A stretch of DNA of 64,000 nt from CAZICM01 sp964537685 (GTDB taxonomy: Bacteria; Myxococcota_A; Polyangia; Polyangiales; Polyangiaceae), in NCBI GenBank assembly GCA_964537685.1, contig CAZICM010000002.1:1-64000 (forward strand). Reading direction: 5' to 3'. The notes beneath the pieces were generated by a model, which ran no database searches, was not told the DNA's origin, and saw only the letters and a program-made list of their open reading frames with translations. Below are positions 63,901-64,000 of this stretch, in pieces; position 1 is the stretch's first letter; each line of letters opens with the position of its first letter. The position numbers and the translations under genes were made by a program.

Positions 63901-64000
63901 GAGCCGAAATACCAGGCTCTTTAAAGGCAAATCCTCCATCCGTCTCCAGCGTGAGCTCGGCGCCGACAATCAAACGCTGACCCGATTTACGGGCCTCGGC
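60974..64000 (-). CDS. dnaE2: Error-prone DNA polymerase DnaE2 (5' end cut by window edge)
   Basis: About 1009 codons of a C-family DNA polymerase of the DnaE2 type. The apparent start at 63973 is only a TTG inside the gene. The frame continues to the edge as AEARKSGQRLIVGAEL, the PHP-domain region, so the true start lies outside. Catalytic Asp residues are present in PPDIDVDF and FKIDILALG. A helix-hairpin-helix region (LRLIRGIGEDAANTL) and an OB fold near the C-terminus follow. DnaE2 works in damage-tolerant synthesis, usually with ImuA and ImuB, which would lie beyond the edge. Confidence 0.92.
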   Translation of the reverse strand, partial: AEARKSGQRLIVGAELTLETDGGFAFKEPGISALPPVEKTVALLAENHDGYSNLCALITRAHAHHEKGTAGISVEAIAQLSKGLTAIVPVSGVHSDDPAIFGPLRDAFENRLYAATWRHLDRAEALRIKTVLSIADRYGIQPLATARPRFHHPSRKPLCDVLTCIRHKTTLDKAGTLLSSNAEAYLRSASQMRSLFREYPEWVSNSIKIAERCCFSLSELRYAFPTGTLCGEGESPDQALRRLTEIGCLERYPLGTPSSVRTQIEKELHLIEKLAVAPYFLSVYQIVQIARERRILCQGRGSAANSAVCFVLGITAVDPARSNLLFERFLSAERREPPDIDVDFEHERREEVIQAIYQMYGRDQASMVSAVIAYRGKSALREVGKTFGLSLDQVDRLSGLVLFGTNEGISAGRIAEAGLDPGDFRLKQVLRLAEELEGFPRHMSIHVGGFVLSSESLSRVAPVEPARMPNRTVIPWDKDDLDELGFFKIDILALGILTAIRKALAYSFEQKKKNNSKELPPFDPILALAAIPPEDPAVYEAICRSDTVGVFQIESRAQMAMLGRLKPKRFYDLVIEVAIVRPGPIQGGMVHPYLRRRTGEEAPVSPHPCLEPILERTLGVPLFQEQVMQIAMVGAGYSAGDADQLRRDMASWKKHGRLERHREKLLKGFAEKGISERFGQMLFSQIEGFAEYGFPESHAASFALLVYASAWIKVHRPGPFACALLNSQPMGFYSPSIIVQDAQRHGVNVLPPCVVRSNWDSILEDIGEKEPVLRLGLRLIRGIGEDAANTLCNARVQGPFKSIEEMITRTGLKKNEMEALAEAGALSALMPERREALWRARAPREGGLFEGMALEEEKPVGLPKLRPMEQLLLDYGRVGLSIDDHPMNYLRAELIQKGVCTAEDLKTLPHGEMVRVAGLVIGRQRPETASGVTFITLEDETGMINLIVRKDLFESRYSVARHAQMMLVSGRLERQGDVVHILAQGIERLHLRMRGTKILMPSKSRDFH

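Noticed and set aside
1..64000. tRNA, rRNA, CRISPR array, intact insertion sequence
   Set aside because: None recognised on either strand; no regular direct repeats with spacers, no transposase with flanking inverted repeats.

Overview
The window looks like a chromosome segment of a Myxococcota bacterium, probably of the Polyangia type and possibly uncultured. The signs are a Ser/Thr kinase with a long accessory tail, lipoproteins with Gly/Ser-rich linkers after the lipidated Cys, a TIGR02147-family regulator, a DUF4157 toxin-like protein, a collagen-like multiheme cytochrome, a MYXO-CTERM-like protein tail and sigma-54-like promoters. GC content is moderate rather than very high. I saw no rRNA, tRNA, CRISPR array or intact insertion sequence.

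Layout. 1-2.1 kb: the start of an Rpn-family nuclease/transposase gene cut by the left edge, a large inverted repeat, a small lysozyme-like protein and two unknown genes. 2.1-13.3 kb: two converging operons that together form an anaerobic purine/urate-type catabolic locus. These are ygfK-like, ygeY and ygeW on the + strand, and a molybdenum hydroxylase (XDH type), an SsnA-like amidohydrolase and two unusual fold-type II PLP enzymes on the - strand. 13.5-20.2 kb: an APH/P-loop kinase fusion, a DAG-kinase-like protein, a secreted hydrolase and a Ser/Thr kinase. 20.3-22.4 kb: a DUF4157 protein with a nuclease-like domain. 22.5-27.3 kb: a respiratory operon read right to left, with a collagen-like triheme cytochrome lipoprotein, a Tat-exported molybdopterin oxidoreductase, a four-cluster ferredoxin subunit and a TorD-type chaperone, behind a good sigma-54 promoter candidate. 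28-30.7 kb: a large beta-propeller/diheme lipoprotein.

30.9-41.6 kb holds envelope proteins: an EF-hand membrane protein operon with a GT39-type glycosyltransferase, an NAD-dependent epimerase, a secreted Gly-rich protein with a possible outer-membrane partner, and a PDZ-like lipoprotein. 41.6-49.7 kb has a homocysteine S-methyltransferase, a VWA lipoprotein, a PAS-STAS protein, a response regulator and a GAF protein. 49.8-64 kb is mostly housekeeping: HrpB helicase, a Tat lipoprotein, a divergent chorismate mutase/prephenate dehydratase, an FmdB zinc ribbon protein, SMC, a TIGR02147 regulator, YchF and an error-prone DNA polymerase cut by the right edge.

The points most worth a second look are the rearranged purine locus (central domain missing from YgfK, two non-YgeX PLP enzymes), the collagen-cytochrome/Mo-enzyme operon without a membrane anchor, the DUF4157-nuclease protein with a diverged 55-bp repeat upstream and beyond the respiratory operon, a PheA lacking its usual catalytic residues, and an identical 22-bp AT-rich element at two convergent gene junctions.
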